Assembly: GCF_031755915.1 (NCBI RefSeq)
Contig: NC_083389.1
Location: forward strand, 15,803,001 to 15,867,000
Direction of reading: 5' to 3'
DNA length: 64,000 bases
From: Ziziphus jujuba
Taxonomy: Eukaryota > Streptophyta > Magnoliopsida > Rosales > Rhamnaceae
A program made the translations under genes and the position numbers. Positions 11,432 through 22,020 of the stretch are shown here, piece by piece (the first letter of the stretch is position 1; the number at the start of each line of letters is the position of its first letter). The notes beneath the pieces are model-generated. The model had not been told where the DNA came from. It searched no databases and saw nothing but the letters and a program-made list of their open reading frames with translations.

Positions 11432-11707
11432 ATGGTTTTATCATCCAATTTCTTTCTTCGGAGCCAATTCTTTTGCCGTCCCCCGCTGGGCATAGTGCTT
11501 CGCTTCCTGATTCTTCAGAAGAATCAACTAACTTCTCCCATTTTCATTGATCTTGGTGAAAAGAAACTGTCTACCGGTTGGGAAGTTAGACATCAAGTAA
11601 GTGGCTTGAAGAAGATAACTAAGTTGACATGCTTAAGTTGGCTGCTGGCAAAACAGAGTGGTGCAAGTCCTCCATTGCAAGCCCTTATATCACTTCAATA
11701 CTTGTGA
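11432..11707 (+). other. Unidentified ORF with transit-peptide-like start
   Basis: A GC-richer block in AT-rich spacer opens with ATG and encodes about 91 aa whose first 45 residues are Ser/Phe/Pro-rich and poor in acidic residues (MVLSSNFFLRSQFF...), like a plastid transit peptide. The block recurs in the P3 unit (25472-25624), where the same frame is open for 51 codons with mostly conserved residues (LQKNQLTSP, DLGxKxL), but not beyond. It could be the first exon of a lost gene: ATCAAGTAAGTGG after it resembles a splice donor. No family is recognised, so this is weak. Confidence 0.3.
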
Positions 11708-12443
11708 TTTAAAAATAAACAATGATATAATGTAAGATTTGATGATTTACTAAAATCATATTTGGGAAAGTGAACTTTATCAGGTTGGGTAAACCATAAA
11801 TAAATTTTACATTTAAAAATTTAGAGCAAATCCTGGTTGATATATTTGTTATTGAAAGTGATCAATATTATTCATATCTTTGTTATATATCCGTTTTCAA
11901 ACTTTTTTCAATAAATGCAAAACCTCTTTAAAGCATTTTCCAAATTAATCTCTAATTGTTTCAAAAAAAGAAAAAAAAAACTACTATTTATCGAATCCTA
12001 TATAGTTCTAATGGGATTCCAAACCAAGCCTTGTGCCGTTTATCTTCCATAATTATCCAGCAATGATTAATTCATGCCATTTCCTTAGCGAATGTGTGAA
12101 AGAGGGTTGACTTGTGTTTAAGAAGGCCAACAGCTGTGAAATTTTGGAGTTAGCTAGTTTGCCTTTAGATTTTGGGTTGTACATTAACTATAACTTCATC
12201 TCTGGACAATGTTCCATGGGACAATGGGTTTATGCCATGCTATTTAATTGTGTTTTTTCTATTTTACGCTTTCAAAATTTTAAGAAAATAAGCAGATTAA
12301 GTTTGTTTTATTTATTTTTTGGGTTGTTGGAAGATATTGTAAGACAAAATAGCTTAGCAAAAAGCAATAAACCTATGGCAATAATGCCAATTGTTCTTGA
12401 AGACTCTTAATGTGGGAGATTTTCTTCCACAAGGGGTTAATAC
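11708..12443. other. Unit spacer up to gypsy insertion point
   Basis: Conserved unit spacer (compare 4050-5080 and 25740-26770), ending in GGGGTTAATAC just before the LTR at 12444. Its natural continuation, the PNSB2-B promoter and start of exon 1, is missing downstream. No gene. Confidence 0.6.
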
Positions 12444-14855
12444 TGTAAAAAAATATTGTGGGAATATAATATATGTGTATATACATGTGGATCTACAAAT
12501 GTAAATAAAATTTATAAAAATTAATAAAATAAAATTAAGAACCTGAATGTCCTTAGCTTTAATCTACTGGTTGAAAAAATGGTCTGAGGCCTGTGTGATA
12601 CCACAGTTTCCTTAAGATAATTTTCGTCCCACTGGTGCGAGTGTTTTCCGATGGCAGTCTCTCAGGATACAATGGATTCGAAATCTTAGACAAAAACACC
12701 ACCTGGATTTCGCTCGAACTTTTAGAGTACTTAATCTTTACCGCACTCACTAACCAAAAAATTCTGAAAACTAATTTTTCTCTATCTATTTTAGAGTGCT
12801 TGCTGTGAGTGACCCACCTTCAAAACTATTTTAAGGACTATTAAAAATATATATTTTGTGTTATTTGAAATTATGGAAAATAAATATGTTGATATTGAGA
12901 GGAATTGATATTTAGAATTTATAATACCAAATTATGATTAATTAATATATGTATTGCATCAAAAATTATATTTTGGGTTTTTAAATAAATTATGTTTTAA
13001 ATTGTTATTAAATTTATTTTTGAATTTATGATGCCAAAAGTTTATTGATTTAAGCATATATTGCATGGAATTCATACATTTGCTTTTGAAGAAGTTACAG
13101 ATTTAAATAATGATTGGTTATTGTTAAATTTATATTATGGAATTAATTGCGTATAATAAATGTACTTATGTGGATTTAAGCAAATATGAAATTTATGTGA
13201 TTTTGATACAAATTGATTTTAAGATTTTGAGAAAAATAATTGTGTTAAAGTATTGAGTTCAAAATCAATATTTATACGTTTGATTATTTGTGGATCAGGT
13301 TTTCATGGTGTTGAAAATTGTTATATTTAAATGGATGGATTTGAAATTGATAGATTTTAAAGTGATGGATTTATGATGAAGATTAAAAAATATGTAGGAA
13401 TGTGAATTTAAAAAATTGTATAATTCCCACGGTGAATTTTAGAAAAACTTGATATTTTAATAAATTTAGTAATTGACTTTAGACGTACTCATACAGTACC
13501 AGTGTTCTATACTGTGTATGTGGATGAGCACACAAGTTATAATGTCTCTTGTGGGTTGCCATTGGACCGAGGGCAGGCAAGTTTGATATTGGCCATAAGC
13601 CGCCCCCCTCCATGGCCGGGTGGACGGTTAAAGCAGTGGCGCTGTCCGGACACCGAAGTGACCATATGCAAGTTTCTTGCTTTAACCTCCCGCCGGACGA
13701 TGCTCTGGATGCTGGGTATCGTAGGACATCACTGGTATATAGTGTAGTGCGTCAAATATTATTTTTCAGATATAAATTTCAAATTCCAAAGTTTTAAAAT
13801 CGTATTTAAATTAAATGTATTTAAATTGTTTTATCACCTATTTCCAATCAGTATTTTCTAAAATGTATTTATTCATATTTTATGCCACTTATTTTAAATT
13901 AATGTTTTTAAAATGGATCTTGCCATATTTTTATTATATAGATTGATTGAATATTTCAAAATGCATTTTATATTATATTTTTACCACTTATTTTACATGA
14001 TTGTTTGTAATTGTTTAAATTATATTTTCGACACTGTTTATTTTGATTTATTAAATCAAATTTTACGAATTATATATTGAATTTAACTTTTATGTTATAT
14101 TTCTTTAATGCAAGTATTTTAAATTATTTTATTGTATTTTATTCATGTTTGGATTATTTAATTATTTATTAAATTAATTATTCCTTGATTTTTGTGGTAT
14201 AAAAAATTTAGTTTTGCGAAAATGTTTTAAAAAGGAAAACTTTTCCAATGGAGTGAATGGTGAGGGTTTTGAGAGAAAATATTGTTTTCAATTAATTATT
14301 ATTTATTTACTTATTTATTCTTAATTAATCAAGTGTATTATGATTATCGTTACTATTATAATTGTACAATAGATAGGATCACTCACTGAGATGATTAGCA
14401 TCTTATATTTTTTAAATCCATTCCCTTAGGTACAAGGATTGGTAGACGTTCGTCCGGAACGAGCTTGACCTTCGTTGCCTCGTATTTCGAGGAGTTCTCT
14501 TTCTTTTCATTTATTTCTATTGTAATATTTCTTTCCATCCTTTGTTATATAACTTTCATACTTAATTGTACCCTATGATGCTCTGTATACTGTATTGAAT
14601 ATATTTTATTAAATACTGCATTAGTTCCCTGTTTAAATTATCGAAGTAATGATTATTGTGGAATTAAATTTTAGTAAAGCGGAAGAATAAGGCGGTATAT
14701 ATATATAGAAGTGTGTTTTTAGTGCAGGGAATTTGTGGTAAGTCCAACCCTTAGGGGAGGTTCTGTCAGATTTTCCATTGGAAGGTCCGGTAGGGTTTCC
14801 CTGGGATCAGGGTTTGTCTAGAGTTCCGGTGAGGGATCTTGGACGGGTCTTGACA
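12444..14855 (+). mobile_element. 5' LTR of the gypsy element
   Basis: It begins TGTAAAAAAATATTG and ends GGACGGGTCTTGACA directly before a PBS. From about 12790 (GTGAGTGACCCACC) to the end it matches the other long LTRs here, including the GC-rich island at 13485-13745 and a TATA-like TATATATATATAG near 14696 with a short R-U5 after it. The first 350 bp do not match them: no TGTAACACCC start and no GA microsatellite. It is therefore a distinct subfamily or a recombinant LTR. Confidence 0.8.
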
Positions 14856-14858
14856 AAT

Positions 14859-14870
14859 TGGTATCAGAGC
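14859..14870 (+). other. Primer binding site, initiator tRNA-Met type
   Basis: TGGTATCAGAGC lies three bases after the LTR end. It is complementary to the 3' end of plant initiator tRNA-Met, the usual primer of Ty3/gypsy and many other plant LTR elements. Confidence 0.92.
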
Positions 14871-14994
14871 ATAGGTTCTTGTAATCCTAAGGGACTGTGC
14901 ATTGCTGTACATCCCATCCGTAAATTTTTTCTTTTTGTAATAATGCTTAAGTGTTTTTATCTCTGAACTCTTGTTTGTTTCTTCAGAATTTGCT

Positions 14995-15453
14995 ATGATG
15001 CATAGGCGGGGCGCACGTAGTACTCGAAAAGGCTCGGCTGAAAGTTTCGGAAGCAGATTGAGCCTTAGAAATCTTATCTCTCAACTAACTCGAGCCTTAG
15101 GGAGTTCAAGCTCTAGTAATCATTCCGTGGACCAAGCTCGATGATTGGGAGCCGTGAGTTTTAATAGGACCCAAGGTCCAGCTGCGACTATGAATTGGCT
15201 ATCTAATATGGAGAAGATCCTAGAAGAAGGGATGCAGTGCCCTGACAAAAATATGGTTAGAATATTCGGCTGTATGTTAGAAGGTGACGCCAGGAAGTGG
15301 TGGAAGGTGGAAAAGACTCGTAGGAGGCACACATGGGATCAGTTTAAGATTGCCTTCACCATAGAGTACCGCCCTCCTGCCTATCGTGAGGGCAGAAGGC
15401 GAGAGTTTGAGGAGAGTGCTTCAAACTCTAAGACAGCATCAGCTTTATGCTAA
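14995..15453 (+). pseudogene. gag fragment of gypsy element (one internal stop)
   Basis: The frame opens with tandem ATGs at 14995 and runs 49 codons (MMHRRGARSTRKG...) to TGA at 15142-15144. It then continues in the same frame to 15453 with a retrotransposon gag signature (MNWLSNMEKILEEGMQC, EGDARKWW, TWDQFKIAF). The last codons are frameshifted RT sequence, showing that the rest of gag, the zinc knuckle, protease and the RT catalytic part are deleted. Confidence 0.8.
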
Positions 15454-16117
15454 ATTCGATAAGTGCGAGTTTTGGTTAAATCAAGTGGGTTTTCTCTGAC
15501 ACATTGTGTTAGCCAAAGGTATCTATATGGACCTTGATAAGGTGAAGGCAGTGTTGAATTGGGAGCGCCCTACTACTGTGAGGGAAGTACGAAGTTTTCT
15601 TGGATTAGCAGGATACTACCATTGTTTTATAGAAGGATTTTCGAGAATTGCCAGACCACTTCACAATTTAACTCGAAAGGATGTTGCATTTACTTGGACG
15701 GACAGGTGTGAGCAGAGTTTTCAGGAATTGAAGCAAAGGTTGACATCCGCACCTGTCTTAACTTTACCTAATCGGAATGAGGGTTTTGAAGTCTATTGTG
15801 ATGCATCCCATCAAGGTTTGGGTTGCGTGCTAATGCAGAATCAAAGGGTGGTAGCATATGCCTCACGCCAACTGAAGCAGCATGAGCAAAACTACCCTAC
15901 ACACGACTTAGAATTGGCTGTAGTAGTCTTTGCTCTAAAGAAGTGGAGACTCTACTTGTATGGGGCCACATGCTAAATTTATACCGACCACAAAAGCCTC
16001 AAGTACATTTTCACTCAGAAGGAATTAAATATGAGGCAAAACAGATGGATGGAGTTGTTGAAGGATTATGACTATGTGATTGATTATCACCCGGGTAAGG
16101 CGAATGTAGTAGCAGAT
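15416..16117 (+). pseudogene. RT C-terminus and RNase H of gypsy element, broken
   Basis: In frame from 15416 the sequence reads as the RT thumb ([14 protein letters not shown]), then [20 protein letters not shown], then RNase H ([49 protein letters not shown]). There are stops at a TGA near 15496 and a TAA near 15974. The RT palm with its YxDD motif is absent, so no activity is possible. The frame is cut at 16117 by the solo LTR and resumes at 19109. Confidence 0.88.
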
Positions 16118-19108
16118 TGTCAGGACCCGTCCAGAATTCCTTCCCCGGAACCCTAGACAGCCCTGATCCCAGGGAAACCCTACCGGACCCTCCAAAGGAA
16201 AATCCGACAGAGCCTCCCCTAAGGGATTTACTTACCACAACTTACCTGCACTGAAAACACAGTTCTAAAAACATCCCCTTATTCCTCCCACAAACTACAA
16301 ACTGATTCCACAAATTCCAGCACTTCTCAAAGCAACAACAGTCCAGTGCATAAATAAAACAGAAGTATTCCAATAGTATACAGAGCTTTAAGAAGTGCTA
16401 AACAACAGAAATACAACAAGGCTGAAAAGAAATAATACACTGAAATGAAAGAGTACAAAGAAACTTCTCGAAACACAACAGCAGCGGAAAACTTGGTTCG
16501 CTCCGGAAGAACGTCTACCACCACTTGCACCTAAGGGAACGGAATTTAAGAGTGTGAGATGCTAATCATCTCCGTGAGTAACCCGAACTACTGAACACCT
16601 TTTAATAATAATAATAAAATAATAACAATTAAGGAGTGGAACAAATACCAACAATTAATAATAAATAATAATAACCTTTGGAAAATAATGATTTCCCTCA
16701 AAACTCTCACCAATCGCTCCGTTTGAAATGTTCCCTTTTTAAAACCTTTTCGCAAAACCCAATGTGCATACCTTCCAAAAACCAAGGGATTAAATAATTT
16801 AACAACAACAATTAAAGAAATCCATACCCCAAATATATAATAAAAATATAATAAATTATAATAAATAAATTTTGAACACCTTTGGGGTTTAAACCATTAT
16901 TTGCAATTACACCGACAATTACACCTGACGCACCACACCATATACCGGTGATGCCCTCCGATACCCAGCGTCCCGAGCACCGACTGGCGGGAGGTTAAAG
17001 AGAGAAACCTGCAGTGGTCACTTCGGCGTCCCGACAGTACCGACTGCTAAAAACCATCACCCGGCCAAGGAGGGGGGCGGCTGTGCGCAACAATAACCTT
17101 GCCTGCCCACGGTCCAATGGCAACTCACGGGTGAAGTAATAACCGTGCGCTAAACCAGATAATAACCGCGCACTACCACGTGTCCATACACCATACACCA
17201 GAACACCAATACTGTATGAGTGCGTCTAAAAATAAACATAAACAACCAACCGTACCGTTTTTTCCAAAAACCACCGTGGGAAGTATACCAAATTTTTCAC
17301 AAACACCATCCCACATATTTTTATTTAATAACCCGGTACGAATCAATTGATAACCAACAAACCACAATTTCTCGAAATACGAAATGCAACCATAAAAATA
17401 CCGCGGGCATAATTTATAAAATTTAACCAAATATTTTCATAAAATATTTAACCTAATTATGCCCGAGAAATCACATTTGAAACCACGTGAAATTAATACC
17501 GAAACATACCTTGCTCATGCATAACAAATAATTTAAATTAAACCGCATTAAAATCATAATTAAACCACACCACATGAGCATAATTAAATACTAAATTAAA
17601 TACCAATTAAATTTAATTAATTGCCCAAAATAATTTTTTGAAGGTGGGTCACTCACCTGGAGATCGTAAATCAACTAAGATCCTCCTCGGGATCCACTCC
17701 ACTACTCGCGCGTGCACCTAAACAACCACAGTGCACAAACCAAAAATATTAATATTTTATTCGGGTAATTCCCAAATGGATACCCGGGGAGCGAACACCA
17801 CGCAAAATCTAAGGGTTACGAGTTATATACCGAATCGAAGCTCGCGTGATGAGGATCACGGATTCGGTCTTACTTTCCGGTGATCGAACCCAACGGGGTC
17901 GGAATCTCGCCGGAAAGCTTTTCGAGTTTCGGCTCCGCAATTCTCCCAAACCGTCGCGAATTGGCGGAAACGGAAGTCGGATTTGGGTTCAGGAGGTCGA
18001 ACACTGCGGACTGGAGCTGGCCGGAATTTTCGGGTACTCGCCGGAACAGTAACTTCCGGCGGGCCGCCACGTCACCGGCAACCGTCACCGGAACAGTATT
18101 TTCCGACAGTGGCCGTTTGCTGTGAAATTTTGCAGATTTGTAGATCGTGAGGAGAGCAATCCAACGGGACCGACGGTGAGCAAAACGGAGGTCGGACGGC
18201 GGAGAAATCACCGTTTGAAGATATTCGACCCCTCGCCGGAAAACGCTCCGATCCCGGCGCGTCGGTGGTCCGATGGCCGTGATTTTTGGTGGGTAGGCCG
18301 GACTTGAGGAGAGGATCAAGGCTGTCAGGCGCGTGTGGCCGGAAAATGGCCGGAACAGTGCCGATTCGCAGTGGCCGGCGGTGGAGGGGAAAAATCGCCG
18401 CCAAACTTCGGACGTCCGATCCGGGCGCGTCCGGCGGCCGTTCACCGTGAAACTTGGAGGTTTTGCCGGAAATGAGGTGGGCAAGCTTTCTGTCCGGCGC
18501 GTGTACAGTAACTCGGCCGGAACAGTGGAAAACTCCGGTGGCTCTCTCTCTCTCTCTTTCTCTCTCCTCTCTCTCTTTCTCTCTCCTCTCTCTCTTTCTC
18601 TCTCTTCCCCGAGAGTTTTTTCAAAATTAAAACCCTGTGTGACACTGTTCATGCCACGTGGACCAATCAGAAACTGACACGTGGCATTTCACTGTTCACC
18701 GACCCAAAAAAAACATTAAAATAATACGGTATCCGGTAAACTTCAAACGTCCATAACTTTTTAACCAGATGTCCGTTTTGAGCGTGCCGCTAGTCTGTGA
18801 ACTCGTATCGACGAGCACTTCACAACCATGCATGAGTCAAAGCTCAATTCCCCATAAACAAAAAGTCAACTCCGGCACCCCTTGGACAGTTTGGACCGCA
18901 ACTTGTTTCGTCCATAACTTTCAAACCGTAGCTCCGTTTTCGACGTGCTACCAGTCTACGAACTCGTGGCATCGTGCACTTCGCCACGGTACCCTAGTCA
19001 TCTTGCAATTCCCACCGAGTCAAAAAGTCAACTTTTGACCCCTTCGGTCAACGGTCAACCTCGGTCAACGTGCACGGATTCCGGTGCGATTTGGGACGGG
19101 GTGTTACA
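16118..19108 (-). mobile_element. Solo LTR (2991 bp) inside the gypsy element, TSD cagat
   Basis: On the plus strand it starts TGTCAGGACCCGTCC and ends GGGACGGGGTGTTACA, the inverse of the family's TGTAACACCCC...GGTCCTGACA. The 5-bp target duplication cagat is perfect (16113-16117 and 19109-19113), and removing the LTR rejoins the VADALSRKA codons. No PBS, coding region or second LTR accompanies it. It includes a (CT)n tract (18541-18605), a GC-rich segment (17870-18500), a GC island (16915-17225) and the inverted splice-like signals. Confidence 0.95.
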
Positions 19109-19814
19109 CAGATGCTTTGAGTAGGAAGGCAACCGAATCTCTTGCCCATATTCAAGCCATCCAACTACCTCTTATGGTGGAGTTGAAGAAAATGTGAGTG
19201 TTAATGCATATGCATCCTTTCGTATATTGGAGACTCAAATGGAAGATCCTAAATTGAGAACAATTAAGAGCAAGGCACAAGAAGGTCTTGATCTGGAGTT
19301 TTCCATAAGGAGGGATGGAGCCTTTGTGTATAAAGGAAGACTTTGCGTTCCTGATATTTCAAAACTCAAGACAGAGATCTTAGAGGAGGCGCATAGCTCG
19401 ATGTATGCGATGCACCCTGGAAGTACCAAAATGTACCGAACATTTGTTAAGTATTATTGGTGGATTGGCATGAAGAGGGAAGTGGCATATTTTGTATCAA
19501 AATGCCTAATTTGCCAACAAGTAAAGGCAGAAAGACAGAAGCCTTCAGGGCTACTTTAATCCTTACCTATTCCTGTATGGGAGTGGAAAGAACTCAATAT
19601 GGATTTTGTGTTCAAGCTCCCCCCTACAACTAGAAGATACGATGGTATTTGGGTGATCATTGATCGTCTTACCAAGTCGGCACACTTCTTACCGGTACGA
19701 GAGCATTTCTCGCCCAAGAAATTGACCCAGTTGTTTGTACAACATATTGTGAGTCTTCATGGAGTATCAATCACCATCATATCCGATCGAGATCCACGTT
19801 TTACTTCACAATTC
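19109..19814 (+). pseudogene. Integrase part of gypsy element, truncated
   Basis: After the solo LTR the frame resumes (ALSRKATESLAHIQ). It contains the H2C2 zinc-binding region (HPGSTKMYRTF ... CLICQQVK) and the integrase core start (MDFV, IDRLTKSAHFLPV, SDRDPRFTSQF) with two of the three catalytic acids. The third, E, is lost because the sequence passes into PNSB2-B at 19808-19814. Stops at about 19196 and 19557 confirm it is dead. Confidence 0.88.
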
Positions 19815-21195
19815 CTACAAATGGTTCAGCCTCTACTAGAACCAAAGGAGGGATCGGTTTGGTCATCAATGATGTATCAGAGCCTGGTTCAAAAGGGTCA
19901 CTTCTGCTTGCTGAGTGGACTGTAAAAGATGTTGATTCTGATGCCATTGATGCTCTTCAGGTATTGCATAATTCAACTGTCTTTTTCCATTGCCAAAAGG
20001 TTCAGATGATATCGTTCTTGATTCTTCTAATTTTCTCAATGAAAGTCTAGGCCTGATTTGGTTTATTTACTTCAAAATCCTTGCTGTAATAGCTATTTTC
20101 CTATTGCTAGTGTCTTGTGTCCAATTCCACCCAAGTTATGTTGGTTACCTATTTTCCAATTTGTTCACCTTTCAGTGGTTGTCTAGTTGAATATAAGTAG
20201 TAGCAGAGTTTTGGAAAGGGGATTCTTAAGTGGGAAAAATGCCTAAATCATATCTTCGTGAGAATAAGAGTAAATAGTTCTAAAATGATGAAACCAGGGA
20301 AGAAAATGTTCTTCTTTTCTTTCTTTCTTTTTTTCCCATGCAATTGCTTCTTTGTTGCAGGTTGAACTGAGCTGCAGCAGTGGAGTACTTGATCTAATCT
20401 ATGTCGTTACACTATATCCAGTAAGCATGGCTACAGCACTCATTGTGAAGAACAAAGGGAGGAAGAATGTGACTCTTACAAATGCTATACTTAGCCATTT
20501 CAGGTTCAAAAGGCGAAATGGGGCAGCAATCCAAGGTCTCCGAGGCTGTTCTTACTGCTCACACCCTCCTTTATCGTCGCGTTTTGAAATATTATCACCT
20601 GCTGAAGCAATGAAAACTGAAGATCCTGGATTGTTTGCTTTTGGTTATGAGCCTGAAAAGAAACCGGGTTTGTGGACTTCTCAAGATATGCCTTTTACCA
20701 TTCTGAACAACAAGCTCAGCAGAGTTTATGTAGCCCCTCCTAAAGAGAGATTGAAGGCATTTTACAACACACCACCTTCAAAATATGAAACTCTTGATCA
20801 GGTACATTGCTATTAACTTTCTTCTAATCGAAGCCAAGTTTTGTTTACAAGGCGATGTGGTAGAATTTGAACTTTTTCAAAATGAAACTTTACTTGTGCA
20901 AAAAGAAATGGGATCAAATGCTGACAGATAGAAAAATGGCACACCATTATTAGTCTCTTAATTAAGTTAGCAACTCTAACGTGATTGTTACCATTTTCAG
21001 GGACGAGAATTGTTCTTCAGGGTAATAAGGATGGGATTTGAGGAGATCTACTTATCAAGCCCTGGTTCTTTCTCAGAAAAATATGGGAAGGAATATTTCA
21101 TATGCACTGGTCCTGCTTCCATGTTGGTACCTCTTGTTGTGAAGCCTGGTGAGGATTGGAGAGGAGCACAAGTTATAGAGCATGATAACTTGTAA
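19808..21195 (+). pseudogene. PNSB2: PNSB2-B, 5'-truncated copy, otherwise open
   Basis: Exon 1 is missing up to the YTIPANGSAS region; what remains is the exon 1 end (19815-19960), exon 2 (20361-20801) and exon 3 (21001-21195). Every splice site is canonical and there is no frameshift, so this is the best-kept PNSB2 copy. It encodes [50 protein letters not shown] and the full C-terminus [10 protein letters not shown]. The 5' boundary is a 7-bp overlap (acaattc) with the gypsy integrase, consistent with a deletion that removed the element's 3' end together with the gene's promoter and start. The integrase frame enters the gene out of frame, so no fusion protein results. Confidence 0.8.
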
Positions 21196-21781
21196 TTAAT
21201 CTTTCATATAAAATTTCCATCTTCTTTAATTCATTCTTTCAAATTTTTTTTTTTCCTTTCTTTCTCTTTTATTTTTCAGCCCATTTTCCTTTTTTTTACT
21301 ATGTTCTACACACCAGTTCCTTCAATCTATAAATGAAACTTAATTTATGTCCAAGTTTTTCTTTTTTCCTTTTCTAATGAAGATAGTGATTCCAAAATAA
21401 AAAAATAGAAAAAAGAACTAAGCTCTGAATGTTAGAATTCATCCTGAAACCAAAAATGAACCCTGTACGTCCAAATTTTCAAGAAGTTTGAATTTGGACT
21501 TGGACAGTCTATATCCCTAAATATGCATATCCGAGGCAACACCAAGCAAACAAAAGCAAGATGTTTAAGAGCCTCATCAGTTTTGAACAAGTACTGCTTC
21601 CATTAATCTAACATCAAAAGTTGTCTTATTGGTTCAAACCAAATAAAAACCCAACAAGCAGTGACAAAAATAACATTCCAGATAATAAAAAATCCATACA
21701 GAATTGTGATGAAGTTATTAGTTCTTTTAATATTAAAGTTTTATAACTTTCCACCAGATGATTTGGGATCATTCTTAGCAG

Positions 21782-21812
<31 letters not shown>

Positions 21813-21936
21813 ACTTCCAATCAAATTTTTTTAGAGATATAGCAATCTGAAAGCATGAAAAATAATCTCTATGATTAAATTGCAGACAGAGCAAAAAACT
21901 TCAATTGTTAAACCTGTCTTTCTGTCTGTTTTGCAG
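21196..21936. other. 3' flank of PNSB2-B with poly-C tract
   Basis: Equivalent to the 3' flank of copies A and C. Pyrimidine-rich after the stop, then AT-rich. It contains the exceptional C run at 21782-21812. The small ORFs reading glycine runs through it are artefacts of that run. Confidence 0.6.
21782..21812. repeat. Homopolymer of about 31 C
   Basis: An uninterrupted C run; the paralogous sites hold only five (about 7576-7580) or six (about 29242-29247) C. The opposite strand is poly-G and could form G-quadruplexes. Homopolymer length is error-prone in assemblies. Confidence 0.8.
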
Positions 21937-22020
21937 CTTAATTCAACAAAACTTCTGGTCAACGTTGGGAATTATAGCCTTCAAGGACCATATATGCCAT
22001 ACAAGTACCACTTCATTTGA
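21937..22020 (+). pseudogene. Isolated terminal-exon-like sequence, parent unknown
   Basis: A pyrimidine-rich tract ending TTTTGCAG precedes 27 codons beginning LNSTKLLVNVGNYSLQG and ending HFI-stop (TGA 22018-22020). The copy at 29370-29453 has the same acceptor, length and stop with only two or three residue changes, more conserved than the flanks. It might be a last exon of a gene whose other exons are lost, or a PNSB2 alternative end. I do not recognise the protein. Confidence 0.4.

Larger units (their letters stand above)
1..17681 (+). repeat. First copy of ~45-kb tandem segmental duplication
   Basis: This block matches 45250-62962 base for base apart from microsatellite length changes, a 17-bp deletion and a handful of substitutions. 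The distance between copies drifts from 45249 at the left edge to 45281 at the right, all explained by small indels. The left end lies outside the window. The match stops exactly where a new LTR enters copy 2 (62963), so the true repeat probably continues. It could be a real recent tandem duplication or two haplotypes placed in tandem by the assembler. Confidence 0.95.
12444..19814 (+). mobile_element. Truncated Ty3/gypsy element (5' LTR to integrase), no 3' LTR
   Basis: The order is 5' LTR (12444-14855), PBS (14859-14870), broken gag, an RT remnant and RNase H, then integrase up to SDRDPRFTSQF, where it stops dead at 19808-19814 in PNSB2-B sequence. A later minus-oriented solo LTR (16118-19108) splits it inside the VADALSRKA motif at the end of RNase H. 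Protease, most of RT, the end of integrase and the 3' LTR are gone. The LTR ends and the ALSRKA motif fit the Tekay/Del chromovirus lineage, but the region that would hold a chromodomain is deleted, so the lineage is inferred. Confidence 0.85.

Noticed and set aside
14859..14870. tRNA gene near TGGTATCAGAGC
   Set aside because: Only the 12-nt primer binding site is present; no cloverleaf follows or precedes it.
17870..18652. 260-codon minus-strand ORF rich in Arg/Glu then Pro/Arg
   Set aside because: It lies in the GC-rich part of a solo LTR and reads through a GA microsatellite. The related LTR at 63423 keeps only the start and then diverges in frame, so it is not a conserved protein.
19599..19925. 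Possible integrase-PNSB2 fusion protein
   Set aside because: After the junction the frame is not the PNSB2 frame and stops soon; it is a chance open stretch.
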